Source of the DNA: Pedobacter roseus
GTDB taxonomy: Bacteria > Bacteroidota > Bacteroidia > Sphingobacteriales > Sphingobacteriaceae
Direction of reading: 5' to 3'
Assembly (NCBI RefSeq): GCF_014395225.1
Contig: NZ_CP060723.1
Location: forward strand, 6,014,001 to 6,078,000
Length of the DNA: 64,000 nt
In this document: positions 34,336 to 43,277 of the stretch, one piece after another
Layout of the letters: each line of letters opens with the position of its first letter
Numbering within the stretch: position 1 is the first letter of the stretch
The notes under the pieces: generated by a model
The model's input: the letters and a program-made list of their open reading frames with translations, nothing else
Database searches by the model: none
Told to the model about the DNA's origin: nothing
Program-made: the position numbers and the translations under genes

Positions 34336-36207
34336 TTATTTTAACACCGAAACGGTAATGAACGAGCTGTTGTGCACATCGTGATAGATCTTGTGTGTTG
34401 CTTTTTGAAAATCCTGCGGTTCTGCCTGATAAATATCCATAAATTTCTGCGGATTACGATCGGCTAATGGGAACCATGAATTTTGAATCTGAATCATAAT
34501 CTTATGTCCTTTTTTAAAGGTATGCGCAACATCTGGCAAAGGATAATTTACTTTGGTAATGGCTCCGGGAACAAAAGCCTCGGGTTTTTCGAAACTGTTG
34601 CGGTATTTGCCACGCATGATTTCTCCACGTACCAGCATCTCATAACCGCCCATGATTAAGTTTTTTGGATTCGGTATCGGGTTTGGTGCATCTTCGGGAT
34701 AAACATCGATCAGTTTTACCACGTAATCGGCATCTGTTCCGGTGGTAGAAACCACAAGGTTGGCTAGCACTGGTCCGGTTAGGGTAATATCTTCTGTTAA
34801 AGCATCAGTCTGATAAGTTTTAACATCCGGACGGCGGGCGGCAAAACGCTGATCGTCGATCATATATTCGCGGGTACGTTTGGCCTGGATAACATCCTGA
34901 TAAGGAACGGGATTGTTGGGATCGCTAACATATTCGTCCCAGCTATCGGTTCTGCCCACTTTTTCGAAAGCCAGCTTTCCGTTGGGTTGTAAATACAGGT
35001 TTTTGGTTTCTACATCTTGTGGCGGCCAGGTATTAAATTTTTTCCATTCGTTACTGCCGGTAACAAAAATATTGGCTTCTGATGCATTAAAATCGCCATC
35101 GCCTTTTAAATAATGTTTAAAGAAAGGCAGTTCGTACTCTTGCTGATAATCGATACTGGTGGTTTTGCCAAAGTTGATGTCGCCCAGAAAAGAACCATCA
35201 CTGCGTACCCAGCCACCATGAAACCATGGACCAGCCACGAGGATATTATTAGCGCCAGGGTTTTTTTTCTCAATGGCTTTATAGGTAGCAAAAGTACCAT
35301 AAGCATCTTCTGCATCAAAAAAACCTCCTACCACCATTACCGCTGGTTTTACATTGGTTAAATGCGGGGTAATTAAACGCGATTTCCAGAAGGTGTCTAA
35401 ATTTGGATGTTTAAATAAATCGTTCCAGAATTTAATGCTGTCTGCAAAATAACGGTCTTTTAAGTTTTTAACTGAGCCTGCTTCTAAATAGAAACGGTAA
35501 TTATCCTGAATAGGGAACTGAAAACCTTTGGGGCCTTTATCAGGTGTAATGGGTTTAGGACGCGGAACGCCAAAACTGCCCATAAAACTGAATGCGTCCA
35601 TTAAAAATAAAGTGCCACGGTGGTGAAAATCGTCACCTAAATACCAATCGGTAACTGGTGCCTGTGGCGATACAGCTTTTAAAGCGGGGTGCGCATTAGG
35701 CAATGAAGTGGTAGAATAAAAACCCGGGTACGAAATGCCATAAATGCCGGCGTTCCCGTTATTGCCTTTTACATTTTTAACCAGCCAGTCAATGGTGTCG
35801 TAAGTGTCAGTGCTTTCGTCGATGGCTGTTTTGCCTTTTTTGCCAACTACCTGAGGACGGATATCGGCAAAGGTGCCCTCGCTCATCCAGCGGCCACGTA
35901 CATCCTGGTAAACAAAAATAAATCCTTCGCGCATCATTGCCGGGAAATTACCCAGACTCAGTTTGTATTTATCTTCGCCATAAGGGGCCACGGTGTAAGG
36001 GGTACGGTTTATTAAAAAAGGGTATTTTTTGGATTGATTTTTGGGTATGTAAATGGAAGTGAATAACTTAACCCCATCACGCATGGGGATCTGGCGTTCT
36101 ATTTTGGTGTAATTTTCTCTCACGTAAGCCGAATCTGTTTGCTGCGCAAGTAATTCATTTGAAATAAACAGACAAAACAGAAGACCGAAAATTCTTTGAA
36201 GATTCAT
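34336..36207 (-). CDS. CocE/NonD family hydrolase, copy 2
   Basis: This 623-residue protein has a signal peptide ending LLAQQ. The catalytic pattern matches copy 1: GISYPGF with Ser159, an aspartate in GGFFDAEDAYG, and a histidine in the GPWFHGGW segment. A C-terminal jelly-roll is present. It is clearly a duplicate of 32375-34240: many stretches are the same in sequence and position, with the two lengths almost equal. The order on the minus strand is copy 2, copy 1, then the M1 peptidase, which suggests a periplasmic peptide or ester degrading set. Confidence 0.92.
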   Translation of the reverse strand: MNLQRIFGLLFCLFISNELLAQQTDSAYVRENYTKIERQIPMRDGVKLFTSIYIPKNQSKKYPFLINRTPYTVAPYGEDKYKLSLGNFPAMMREGFIFVYQDVRGRWMSEGTFADIRPQVVGKKGKTAIDESTDTYDTIDWLVKNVKGNNGNAGIYGISYPGFYSTTSLPNAHPALKAVSPQAPVTDWYLGDDFHHRGTLFLMDAFSFMGSFGVPRPKPITPDKGPKGFQFPIQDNYRFYLEAGSVKNLKDRYFADSIKFWNDLFKHPNLDTFWKSRLITPHLTNVKPAVMVVGGFFDAEDAYGTFATYKAIEKKNPGANNILVAGPWFHGGWVRSDGSFLGDINFGKTTSIDYQQEYELPFFKHYLKGDGDFNASEANIFVTGSNEWKKFNTWPPQDVETKNLYLQPNGKLAFEKVGRTDSWDEYVSDPNNPVPYQDVIQAKRTREYMIDDQRFAARRPDVKTYQTDALTEDITLTGPVLANLVVSTTGTDADYVVKLIDVYPEDAPNPIPNPKNLIMGGYEMLVRGEIMRGKYRNSFEKPEAFVPGAITKVNYPLPDVAHTFKKGHKIMIQIQNSWFPLADRNPQKFMDIYQAEPQDFQKATHKIYHDVHNSSFITVSVLK

Positions 36208-36491
36208 TTATTTTAGTTTTTAGGAATAAAATTTAAATATAGGTGATTAGAGATTGATTAGAAAAAATAGCCCGTAAAAGGTTTGTTAAACATGTATAAT
36301 GGAAGATGTTTGATGGATAATGGAGTAGTCCGAAAGTCGGAAGACTGAGGTCAGAAGCCTGGGGTGCAAAAAAGTGCTAGTTATAACCCTTTCTTCGTCA
36401 TTACTTTATCAAAATTTAGTTAAATCTTGTTAAGGGATAATCTTTTAAGAATTTTAACCGTCATATAGATAATCGAATTAAACACAAAAAA

Positions 36492-37340
36492 ATGAATAGG
36501 TTATTAAATAAAGGATTGGTTGTTTTCGCTGCAGCAGCGATGATAGCAACCTTGAGTATTGAAAGCGTTTCTGCACAAAGACCAAGCAGGAGCGGAGGAG
36601 GTGGTGGTTCTTTCGGCGGAGGCAGATCGGGCTCAATTGGCTCTTCAAGAGGTGGCGGTTCCATTTCCCGTCAGCCATCTATGCGTTCGCCAGGCAGGGG
36701 TAATTTTTCTTCAGGTATCCGTTCAGGAAGACCAGGTTATGGTTATAACAGGCCAGGTTACCGTCCGGGATATGGCAAACCGGGTTATGGCAGACCTAGT
36801 TATGGTTACAGACCTGGTTTCGGAAGGCCTTATTACAGACCATACTACAGCTACTATAATTTTTACAGGCCGTTTTTAGGTTTCAGGATAGGTGTATTAC
36901 CTTATGGCTACTATCCATTTTATTATGGTCCGAACCAGTTTTATTATTCTGGTGGATTGTTCTATCAACAAAACAATGAGCAATACGAAGTGGTAACCCC
37001 GCCAGTAGGTGCTGAAGTTCCGAACTTACCATCAGATGCAAATCAGGTGACCATTAACGGGGTTGATTATTACGAATATAAAGGTGTTTATTACACCCAA
37101 AAAGAGAATGCCGATGGTAAAACGGTATATGTTGTTGCTGGAAAAGATGGAGTTTTAAATACGACTGATGGTCCGGTTGACACGCATAATATAGGTGATA
37201 TTATTAACCAGTTGCCAGAAGGATGCAGAGAGGTGACGATTAAAAATGAAAAATATTTTGTTTCGCCTGATGATGTGTACTATGAAGAAATAGTAGATGG
37301 AACGAACATTACTTACCGCGTAATTGGTAAGTTGTTTTAG
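36492..37340 (+). CDS. DUF6515 family protein, glycine- and tyrosine-rich
   Basis: The product has 282 residues with a signal peptide ending VSAQ. A Gly/Ser-rich linker (about residues 33-75) is followed by a PGYG/RPGY repeat segment (about 78-125) rich in Tyr, Pro, Gly and Arg. Then comes the DUF6515 domain with the YYEYKGVYYTQKENADGKTVYVVAGKDGVLN pattern (about 196-226). The chain is highly basic in the middle. No function is known; it could be surface or matrix associated. A terminator follows at 37363-37400. The opposite-strand frame is a shadow with proline runs. Confidence 0.82.
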   Translation: MNRLLNKGLVVFAAAAMIATLSIESVSAQRPSRSGGGGGSFGGGRSGSIGSSRGGGSISRQPSMRSPGRGNFSSGIRSGRPGYGYNRPGYRPGYGKPGYGRPSYGYRPGFGRPYYRPYYSYYNFYRPFLGFRIGVLPYGYYPFYYGPNQFYYSGGLFYQQNNEQYEVVTPPVGAEVPNLPSDANQVTINGVDYYEYKGVYYTQKENADGKTVYVVAGKDGVLNTTDGPVDTHNIGDIINQLPEGCREVTIKNEKYFVSPDDVYYEEIVDGTNITYRVIGKLF

Positions 37341-37362
37341 AGCTATTTAATATTATAAATTA

Positions 37363-37400
37363 AATGCTGGTCATTGTTAAAATGTGATCAGCATTTTTTT
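37363..37400 (+). terminator. Terminator of the DUF6515 gene
   Basis: AATGCTGGTCA (37363-37373) pairs with TGATCAGCATT (37385-37395) with one G-T pair, followed by a T-run. It lies 22 bases after the stop. Confidence 0.75.
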
Positions 37401-37460
37401 ATTTCTTAATGGTGATTTTGTTTTTATCATTAAGGAGTTAAGATGATTAAGGTTATAAGA

Positions 37461-37741
37461 TATAAATGTGCAGTCGGATGTTGCCATCCGACTTTTTTTA
37501 GCCACGGATACACGGATGGGCACAGAGATATTTTTTGTAGCCATTACGTTATCCAGGACTATACTGCTATTCCGTGCTAATATGAGCTTCGGTGGCAAAA
37601 ACTATAAATGTGCAGTTGGATGTTGCCATCCGACTTTTTTTTAGCCACGGATACACGGATGGGCAAGGAGATATTTTTGTAGTCAATTCCTTATCCAGAA
37701 ATAGATTACTCCGTGCTAATCTGAGCCTCCGTGGCAAAACT
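37461..37741 (+). repeat. 142-bp direct duplication with terminator-like hairpins
   Basis: The segment 37461-37602 is followed at once by a diverged copy, 37603-37741. Each copy starts TATAAATGTGCAG, then carries a hairpin (GTCGGATG/CATCCGAC around TTGC in copy 1; copy 2 has one changed base in the left arm) followed by seven or eight T residues, then GCCACGGATACACGGATGGG and an AGATATTTTT segment, and ends with CGGTGGCAAAA or CCGTGGCAAAA. The phytase-like gene's ATG at 37742 directly follows copy 2. Confidence 0.75.
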
Positions 37742-38953
37742 ATGAATCATTACCATCAAAAAAACATATTTTTGCAACCTAAACATTTCGATTTGAAACC
37801 CATACGCCAATTCTTCTTTGTTTATGCTCTTTTTGCTATTGTACTCTCCTCCTGCTCGGTAACAAAATATGCTGCGGTTAAGCAAATAGAAACCAGTATT
37901 TCGTCGGTTAAATTTCTGGATGAATACGTGATGTCCTTAAACTTAAATTTTCAAAATACGGTTGTAGGCGGTTTATCAGGGATTGATTACGATGCAGCAC
38001 AAAATCAATATTACCTCATTAGTGATGATCCTTCGCAGTTAAGTCCTGCAAGGATTTACACTGCACAGATTGATCTTAAAGCAGATAAAATCGATACCGT
38101 CCGGATCACAGGAGTCAAGTATCTCCTACAGGAAAACGGAAAACAATACCCCAAATATGGCACGGATAAAAGTGTAAAACCCGATGGTGAATCGGTCCGT
38201 TATAATCCGGTTACCAAACAATTAATCTGGAGCAGCGAAGGTGAAAGATTGTTCAAAAATGGGGATACCACAATCGTTCAACCCAGTTTAACTTTTATTT
38301 CAACAGCAGGAAAATTTTTAGATACCATTCCGCTGCCGAAAGGTTTTCATTTTACTAAAACGGAGAGCGGTCCACGTAAAAATGCATTGTTTGAAGGTTT
38401 AACCTATGCCGATCATTATAAAACATTATATGCCAGTTTAGAAGAGCCCTTGTATCAGGATGGCCCGCAATCTTCTTTTGGCTATGATAAGGCTTTAACG
38501 CGGATTTTAAAGTTCGACGTGGCGACTAAAAAGAATGTGGCACAATATGCCTATAACCTTGGTGCTTTACCTGTTAAACCCAGTGTAGAAAACGACTGGA
38601 ATGTAAATGGTATTTCAGAAATATTGGCACTTAACAATCACACACTTTTGGTTATGGAAAGGGCCTGGGCAAAAGGGCATGATGACCATACTTTTTTAAA
38701 ACTTTACCAGGTTGATCTAAATGGTGCCGAAAATGAGATTGATAATGCATCGTTCCTCAAAAATCCGCCGAAGCCTTTAACCAAAAAACTACTTTTCGAT
38801 TTCGATACTTTAAACAGGCATATCGATAATTTTGAAGGGGTAACTTTTGGTCCAAAACTTGCAAACGGACACCACTCTTTGATATTTTGTGTAGATAATA
38901 ATTTTGGAAAATCGCAGGTGCAGCAGTTTTTTCTTTTCGAGATAATCCCATAA
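37742..38953 (+). CDS. Esterase-like activity of phytase family lipoprotein
   Basis: From ATG 37742 the product is 403 residues. An in-frame ATG at 37592 would place 50 extra residues inside the direct duplication and is rejected. There is a lipoprotein-type N-terminus with LSSCSVTKY. The GGLSGIDYDAAQNQYYLISDDPSQLSPARIY segment (about 70-100) is the phytase-like esterase signature, and a later FEGLTYADHYKTLYASLEEPL (about 212-232) and FEGVTFGPKLANG (about 362-374) follow. It is probably a beta-propeller-like exported esterase or phosphatase. The substrate is not known. Confidence 0.85.
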   Translation: MNHYHQKNIFLQPKHFDLKPIRQFFFVYALFAIVLSSCSVTKYAAVKQIETSISSVKFLDEYVMSLNLNFQNTVVGGLSGIDYDAAQNQYYLISDDPSQLSPARIYTAQIDLKADKIDTVRITGVKYLLQENGKQYPKYGTDKSVKPDGESVRYNPVTKQLIWSSEGERLFKNGDTTIVQPSLTFISTAGKFLDTIPLPKGFHFTKTESGPRKNALFEGLTYADHYKTLYASLEEPLYQDGPQSSFGYDKALTRILKFDVATKKNVAQYAYNLGALPVKPSVENDWNVNGISEILALNNHTLLVMERAWAKGHDDHTFLKLYQVDLNGAENEIDNASFLKNPPKPLTKKLLFDFDTLNRHIDNFEGVTFGPKLANGHHSLIFCVDNNFGKSQVQQFFLFEIIP

Positions 38954-38977
38954 GCTAATTTCAGTTAAAAATATATA

Positions 38978-39643
38978 ATGAGTAAGATAAAAGCCCTGCT
39001 TTTCGATTTAGACGGTACATTAATTGATTCGGAGAAATTTCATTTCGATTGTTGGAATACATTTTTATGCCCCTATAATGTGAACATCGAATTTAAAGAT
39101 TGGCTAAGCAATTATGCGGGGATTCCGCTGCCGAAAAATGCAAAAACCATTATAGATCGCTATAAAATTAATGAAGATTTAGACAGCTTTATTGATAGAA
39201 GAGAAAAAATAACCTTTGATGGTTTTAGAACAACTGATATTGAGTTAATGCCTTACGCCTTAGAATTTGTGCAGTTTGTTTATGAAAAAGGACTTATACT
39301 TGCGGTGGTTACAGCCAGTCCGAAAATTGATGTTGAAGCTGTATTTGAGCGAAATGGTTTGGCCAGGTATTTCAGTTTGTTTATTACGAGAACTGATGTA
39401 AGCAAATCAAAACCCGATCCCGAAAGTTACAACCTCTGCGTGGAACGCTTAGGTGTAGCGAAAGAGGAATGCATTGTTTTTGAAGATACCATAAATGGTG
39501 TTAAATCGGCCCTTGCTGCTGGCATTACTTGTTACGCTATACAGAATAATGTGCGTGCACATCAAAAACTAAAAATCGCTGATGAGCTGTTCCTCAGTTT
39601 TGCCAATGCCAAAGAGTTTATGCTGCAAAAGGAATTGATTTAG
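38978..39643 (+). CDS. HAD family hydrolase (phosphoglycolate/phosphoglucomutase-like)
   Basis: This 221-residue cytoplasmic protein is a HAD phosphatase of subfamily IA. Motif I is LLFDLDGTLIDSEK (about residues 7-20), motif II Thr is in VVTASPKID (about 109-117), and motif III/IV is SKPDPESYNLCVERLGVAKEECIVFEDTINGVKSALAAG (about 145-183). A helical cap lies between motif I and II. It resembles beta-phosphoglucomutase or sugar phosphatases; the substrate cannot be read. It is 25 bases after the phytase-like gene. Confidence 0.92.
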   Translation: MSKIKALLFDLDGTLIDSEKFHFDCWNTFLCPYNVNIEFKDWLSNYAGIPLPKNAKTIIDRYKINEDLDSFIDRREKITFDGFRTTDIELMPYALEFVQFVYEKGLILAVVTASPKIDVEAVFERNGLARYFSLFITRTDVSKSKPDPESYNLCVERLGVAKEECIVFEDTINGVKSALAAGITCYAIQNNVRAHQKLKIADELFLSFANAKEFMLQKELI

Positions 39644-39687
39644 TTCTTGAAAATTAACTAGATTAGTGGAAAGCAATCAAACTTATC

Positions 39688-40296
39688 ATGGTGAAAAAAG
39701 GATTATGGATTTTATTTGCAACTTTCGCATTGCTGATCGGACTTTATCCAATGATTTACTTTTTGATCGATAGAAAATTTGGATTGTTAAATTCAAAATC
39801 AGTTGAGTTGTTAAGCAATACTTTCTGGAACATTGGTTTTTATACGCATATCATTTTTGGTGGTATCGCTTTATTTATCGGTTGGACACAATTTAGTCCG
39901 AAAATGAGAAACAGGCGTATGGCATTACACCGAAAACTCGGTAAATTTTATGTCGTTGCGGTACTGCTTAGCGCATTAGCGGGTATTTATATTGGCTTTT
40001 TTGCAACAGGTGGATGGGTTTCTTCCGCTGGATTTATTTGTTTAGGCCTCATTTGGTTTTACACTACCCTAAAAGCTTATATATATATTAAAAATGCCGA
40101 AATTGAAAAACATCAAAAAATGATGGTTTATAGTTATGCGGCTTGTTTTGCTGCGGTAACATTAAGAATTTGGCTACCAATTTTGACTATAGTTTACGGC
40201 GATTTTTCAAAAGCCTACCTGGTTGTTGCCTGGTTATGCTGGATTCCAAATTTGATTGTTGCCTATTTAATCACCAGAAAAATCGCTAATCAATAA
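39688..40296 (+). CDS. DUF2306 membrane protein
   Basis: This 202-residue integral membrane protein has about five hydrophobic segments (residues about 5-27, 48-65, 88-107, 115-133, 150-172). The RRMALHRKLGKFYVVAVLLSALAGIYIGFF pattern and ALFIGWTQF are typical of DUF2306. No function is established for the family. It lies 45 bases after the HAD gene and 42 bases before the Crp-like gene, so the genes could be read together. Confidence 0.85.
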   Translation: MVKKGLWILFATFALLIGLYPMIYFLIDRKFGLLNSKSVELLSNTFWNIGFYTHIIFGGIALFIGWTQFSPKMRNRRMALHRKLGKFYVVAVLLSALAGIYIGFFATGGWVSSAGFICLGLIWFYTTLKAYIYIKNAEIEKHQKMMVYSYAACFAAVTLRIWLPILTIVYGDFSKAYLVVAWLCWIPNLIVAYLITRKIANQ

Positions 40297-40337
40297 GTTG
40301 TTTTGATGGCCCATACGCTGAAATAATTGAATTTTGT

Positions 40338-40889
40338 ATGATGTCAGCTCAGGAAATTTTAGCCAGTGTCGGATCATTTTCAGCCCATGATCTGCTTCTT
40401 TTTGAAGAAAAAACCTGCCGAAAAATATTTAAGAAAAATGATTTGTTATTGCGTCAAGGTGAGGTTTGTCAATCTGTTTATTTCATCTTATCGGGATCTT
40501 TCTTTCAGTTTCAATCTGATGGTATAGTTGAAACAATCATCGATCTGCACCTGCCCGAAGAATGGATGTACAATCACCCAAGTTTGATAGATCAAAAACC
40601 ATCGGACACAACAATTAAGGCATTTGAGGATGCGGAGGTTATCGAATTGAGTTTGTACCAGCTGCATGAGCTCATTGCCAGGTCGCAATCTTTTTTACAT
40701 CTCAGTAAGATTTTTGACCAAACTAATCACCGGACCTATCTTTTCGACAATGCATTAAGTCCTGCCCAAAAATATGATTATATTAAAAAAGCCAAACCAT
40801 TCATTGTACAGGTTTTTCCGGTTAAAATGATTGCTTCCTATCTTAAAATAGCGCCCGAAACGCTAAGCAGGGTTAGGGCAAACTATTGA
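40338..40889 (+). CDS. Crp/Fnr family transcriptional regulator
   Basis: This 183-residue regulator has an N-terminal cyclic-nucleotide-binding-like domain (about residues 25-115, ILRQGEVCQSVYFILSGSFFQF with an acidic ETIIDLHLPEEWM segment) and a short C-terminal HTH (FPVKMIASYLKIAPETLSRVRANY). It is shorter than classic Crp (about 210 residues), as usual for many Bacteroidota members. The cAMP-binding residues are not conserved clearly, so the ligand is unknown. Start could be Met1 or Met2. Confidence 0.88.
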   Translation: MMSAQEILASVGSFSAHDLLLFEEKTCRKIFKKNDLLLRQGEVCQSVYFILSGSFFQFQSDGIVETIIDLHLPEEWMYNHPSLIDQKPSDTTIKAFEDAEVIELSLYQLHELIARSQSFLHLSKIFDQTNHRTYLFDNALSPAQKYDYIKKAKPFIVQVFPVKMIASYLKIAPETLSRVRANY

Positions 40890-40951
40890 ATTTCCTGATT
40901 TCGATCAAGTGCTGCTTTTGAAAAAAATCCTCACTTTTGAAATAAAAAAAT

Positions 40952-41311
40952 ATGCTTACAGAAATCAATCCAAAACTGCCCATGCGGAATAAAGCAGTTA
41001 CCAGAAATTTTTATGTCAATCAGTTGGGTTTTAAGGACATCGGGAGCGCCGATTTTAAGGAATATCTGATGGTACAAAAAGACCAGGTACAGATTCACTT
41101 TTTTTTAGTCGAAGCACTCGATCCCAAAGAAAACTACGGACAGGTTTACATTCGTACCAATGATATAGACGGGCTGTACCAATCGATGTTGGATACAAAA
41201 CAAAGCATCCACCCTAATGGAAGTTTGCAAACCAAACCCTGGGGACAGAAAGAATTTGCCATGCTTGATCCGGATAGTAATTTGCTTACTTTCGGGCAAG
41301 AGGTATATTAG
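40952..41311 (+). CDS. VOC superfamily (glyoxalase/bleomycin resistance) protein
   Basis: This 119-residue protein has two beta-alpha-beta-beta-beta modules of the VOC superfamily. NKAVTRNFYVNQLGFKDI is the first helix-strand of the domain and EFAMLDPDSNLLTFGQEV the typical end. It resembles bleomycin-resistance-type proteins that bind a ligand or a metal. Function is unknown. The gene follows the Crp-like gene. Confidence 0.88.
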   Translation: MLTEINPKLPMRNKAVTRNFYVNQLGFKDIGSADFKEYLMVQKDQVQIHFFLVEALDPKENYGQVYIRTNDIDGLYQSMLDTKQSIHPNGSLQTKPWGQKEFAMLDPDSNLLTFGQEVY

Positions 41312-41624
41312 TTCAGTTGTTCATTGGTTAATAGGTTCATTTGTAGATAGCTGATTTTATATTCGGTTAATTAACGCCAGGCGCCCGGCTCCAAACGCTT
41401 ACCATCAACTCCGGGCTTCCAACTGAAGACTCCAGACTAATTTATACGCTGAAAGTAAAATGTTTTGTACGCTCATCAAACCAATGGACTTTTGGGCTTT
41501 AATAAGCCATTTTATTGATCTTCAGCCATTGATTATGAAATACCGAACCATTTCAATTAGCCATTCGCTTTCAGCTTTCCGCCTTTTTTCCCTACATTTG
41601 GCTAATTAAAATTATCAAGAAATT
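41312..41624. other. Intergenic spacer before lpdA
   Basis: This spacer of 313 bases holds word-like repeats (GGCTCCAAACGC, ACTCCGGGCTTCCAACTG, AGACTCCAGACTAA) at about 41387-41440 and the lpdA promoter at its right end. No frame is worth calling. Confidence 0.5.
41593..41600 (+). promoter_or_regulatory. Candidate -7 element of lpdA
   Basis: TACATTTG matches the Bacteroidota TAnnTTTG motif and lies 24 bases before the lpdA ATG at 41625. Confidence 0.5.
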
Positions 41625-43031
41625 ATGCAATACGATGTCGTTGTTATCGGTTCAGGGCCGGGCGGTTATGTAGGCGCAATCCGTTGTGCTCAGTTAGGTT
41701 TAAAAACTGCAGTAGTAGAAAAATATAAAACTTTTGGAGGTACTTGCCTAAATGTGGGCTGTATTCCATCTAAGGCTTTGTTAGATTCTTCAGAGCATTT
41801 CCACAACGCTGCCCATACATTTACCACTCACGGTATCAACTTAAAAGATTTAAAAGTTGATATGAAACAAATGATCGCCCGTAAAGACGATGTTGTTGCT
41901 CAAAATACAGCTGGTATCACTTATTTGTTCAAGAAAAACAAAATCGATTCTTTCGAAGGTGTGGGTTCTTTTGTAGATAAAAATACTATCCTGGTAACCA
42001 AAGCTGATGGTTCTACCGAAACTTTGTCTGCTAAAAACGTAATCATTGCTACAGGTTCTAAACCAACAGCTTTACCATTTTTACCAATCGATAAAAAACG
42101 CATCATTACCTCAACCGAAGCTTTAAATATTAAAGAAGTACCAAAAACGATGGTGGTTATCGGTGGTGGTGTAATCGGCCTGGAATTAGGTTCGGTTTAT
42201 GCCCGTTTAGGTACAAAAGTTTCTGTTGTAGAATTTTTACCATCTATCATCGGCACCATGGATGCTGGTTTGGGTAAAGAACTTCAACGTGTTTTAAAGA
42301 AAACGTTAGGCATGGAGTTTTACATGGGCCATAAAGTTACCGGCGCTACCACGAAAGGTAAAACCGTAACCGTTACTGCTGAAACACCAAAAGGCGAAAC
42401 CATTTCTTTAGAAGCTGATTACTGTATCGTAGCTGTTGGCCGTACCGCATATAGCGAAGGTTTAGGTTTAGATAAAATCGGAATCACCGTAGAAGAAAGA
42501 GGTAAAAAAATTCCGGTTAACGAGCATTTAGAAACTTCGGTTAAAGGTGTTTATGCCATTGGTGATGTTATCACAGGAGCCATGTTGGCGCACAAAGCAG
42601 AAGATGAAGGTACTTACGTTGCCGAAACCATAGCCGGCCAAAAACCACATATCAATTATAACTTAATCCCTGGTGTGGTTTATACCTGGCCAGAAGTTGC
42701 TTCTGTAGGTTTAACCGAAGAGCAATTGAAGGAAAAAGGCGTAAAATATAAAGCAGGTTCGTTCCCGTTCAAAGCCAGCGGACGTGCGAAAGCGAGTATG
42801 GATACAGATGGTTTCATTAAAGTTTTGGCTGATGCTGCTACTGATGAAGTTTTAGGCGTACACATGATTGGTCCACGTGCTGCTGATATGATAGCTGAAG
42901 CCGTTATTGCAATGGAATTCCGTGCATCTGCTGAAGATATTGCACGTACCTGCCACGCTCACCCAACGTATACCGAAGCGTTAAAAGAAGCAGCTCTTGC
43001 TGCAACTGATAACAGGGCGATTCATATTTAA
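41625..43031 (+). CDS. lpdA: Dihydrolipoyl dehydrogenase
   Basis: This 468-residue FAD- and NAD-dependent flavoenzyme reoxidises the lipoyl groups of 2-oxoacid dehydrogenase complexes and the glycine cleavage system. The FAD motif GSGPGGYVGAIRCAQLG (about residues 9-25), the redox-active GGTCLNVGCIPSKALL with Cys41 and Cys46, the NAD motif GGGVIGLELGSVYARLG (about 176-192) and the C-terminal HAHPTYTEAL with His446 and Glu451 are all intact. Length is normal. It is monocistronic here, with a promoter upstream and a double hairpin terminator downstream. Confidence 0.97.
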   Translation: MQYDVVVIGSGPGGYVGAIRCAQLGLKTAVVEKYKTFGGTCLNVGCIPSKALLDSSEHFHNAAHTFTTHGINLKDLKVDMKQMIARKDDVVAQNTAGITYLFKKNKIDSFEGVGSFVDKNTILVTKADGSTETLSAKNVIIATGSKPTALPFLPIDKKRIITSTEALNIKEVPKTMVVIGGGVIGLELGSVYARLGTKVSVVEFLPSIIGTMDAGLGKELQRVLKKTLGMEFYMGHKVTGATTKGKTVTVTAETPKGETISLEADYCIVAVGRTAYSEGLGLDKIGITVEERGKKIPVNEHLETSVKGVYAIGDVITGAMLAHKAEDEGTYVAETIAGQKPHINYNLIPGVVYTWPEVASVGLTEEQLKEKGVKYKAGSFPFKASGRAKASMDTDGFIKVLADAATDEVLGVHMIGPRAADMIAEAVIAMEFRASAEDIARTCHAHPTYTEALKEAALAATDNRAIHI

Positions 43032-43039
43032 TAAAATAG

Positions 43040-43098
43040 TTGCTGAAACAAGTTCAGCAAAACGAAAAAAAATCCCGGTATTTATATCGGGATTTTTT
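43040..43098 (+). terminator. Terminator of lpdA with a preceding hairpin
   Basis: TTGCTGAA (43040-43047) pairs with TTCAGCAA (43053-43060), a first hairpin. A second hairpin with AATCCCG (43071-43077) and CGGGATT (43088-43094) is followed by a T-run. The second stem-loop is the same 24-base sequence as the one at 44844-44867. Confidence 0.8.
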
Positions 43099-43247
43099 TG
43101 TTTTAGCCACTTTCTTCATGTCGGACTGATAGCTATCGAATCGAGAGGACGGCGGATTCTACTTTAGTCTTCCAGCTTTGGTCTTTCTTCACAATTCCTT
43201 AACCAAATGATAATGTTTACAGACTGAAAAATAGCGTTTTGCCCTTA

Positions 43248-43255
43248 TATTTTTG
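43248..43255 (+). promoter_or_regulatory. Candidate -7 element of the choice-of-anchor I gene
   Basis: TATTTTTG matches TAnnTTTG and lies 22 bases before the ATG at 43278, which is the start with a lipoprotein signal. Confidence 0.45.
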
Positions 43256-43277
43256 CGCTTCAGATATTAAACAAACC

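Noticed and set aside
36461..36678. Proline-rich frames opposite the DUF6515 gene
   Set aside because: They are mirror images of the Gly/Ser-rich coding segment and have no independent support.
37592..37741. In-frame N-terminal extension of the phytase-like gene
   Set aside because: It is made of the second copy of the direct duplication; the signal sequence starts after ATG 37742.
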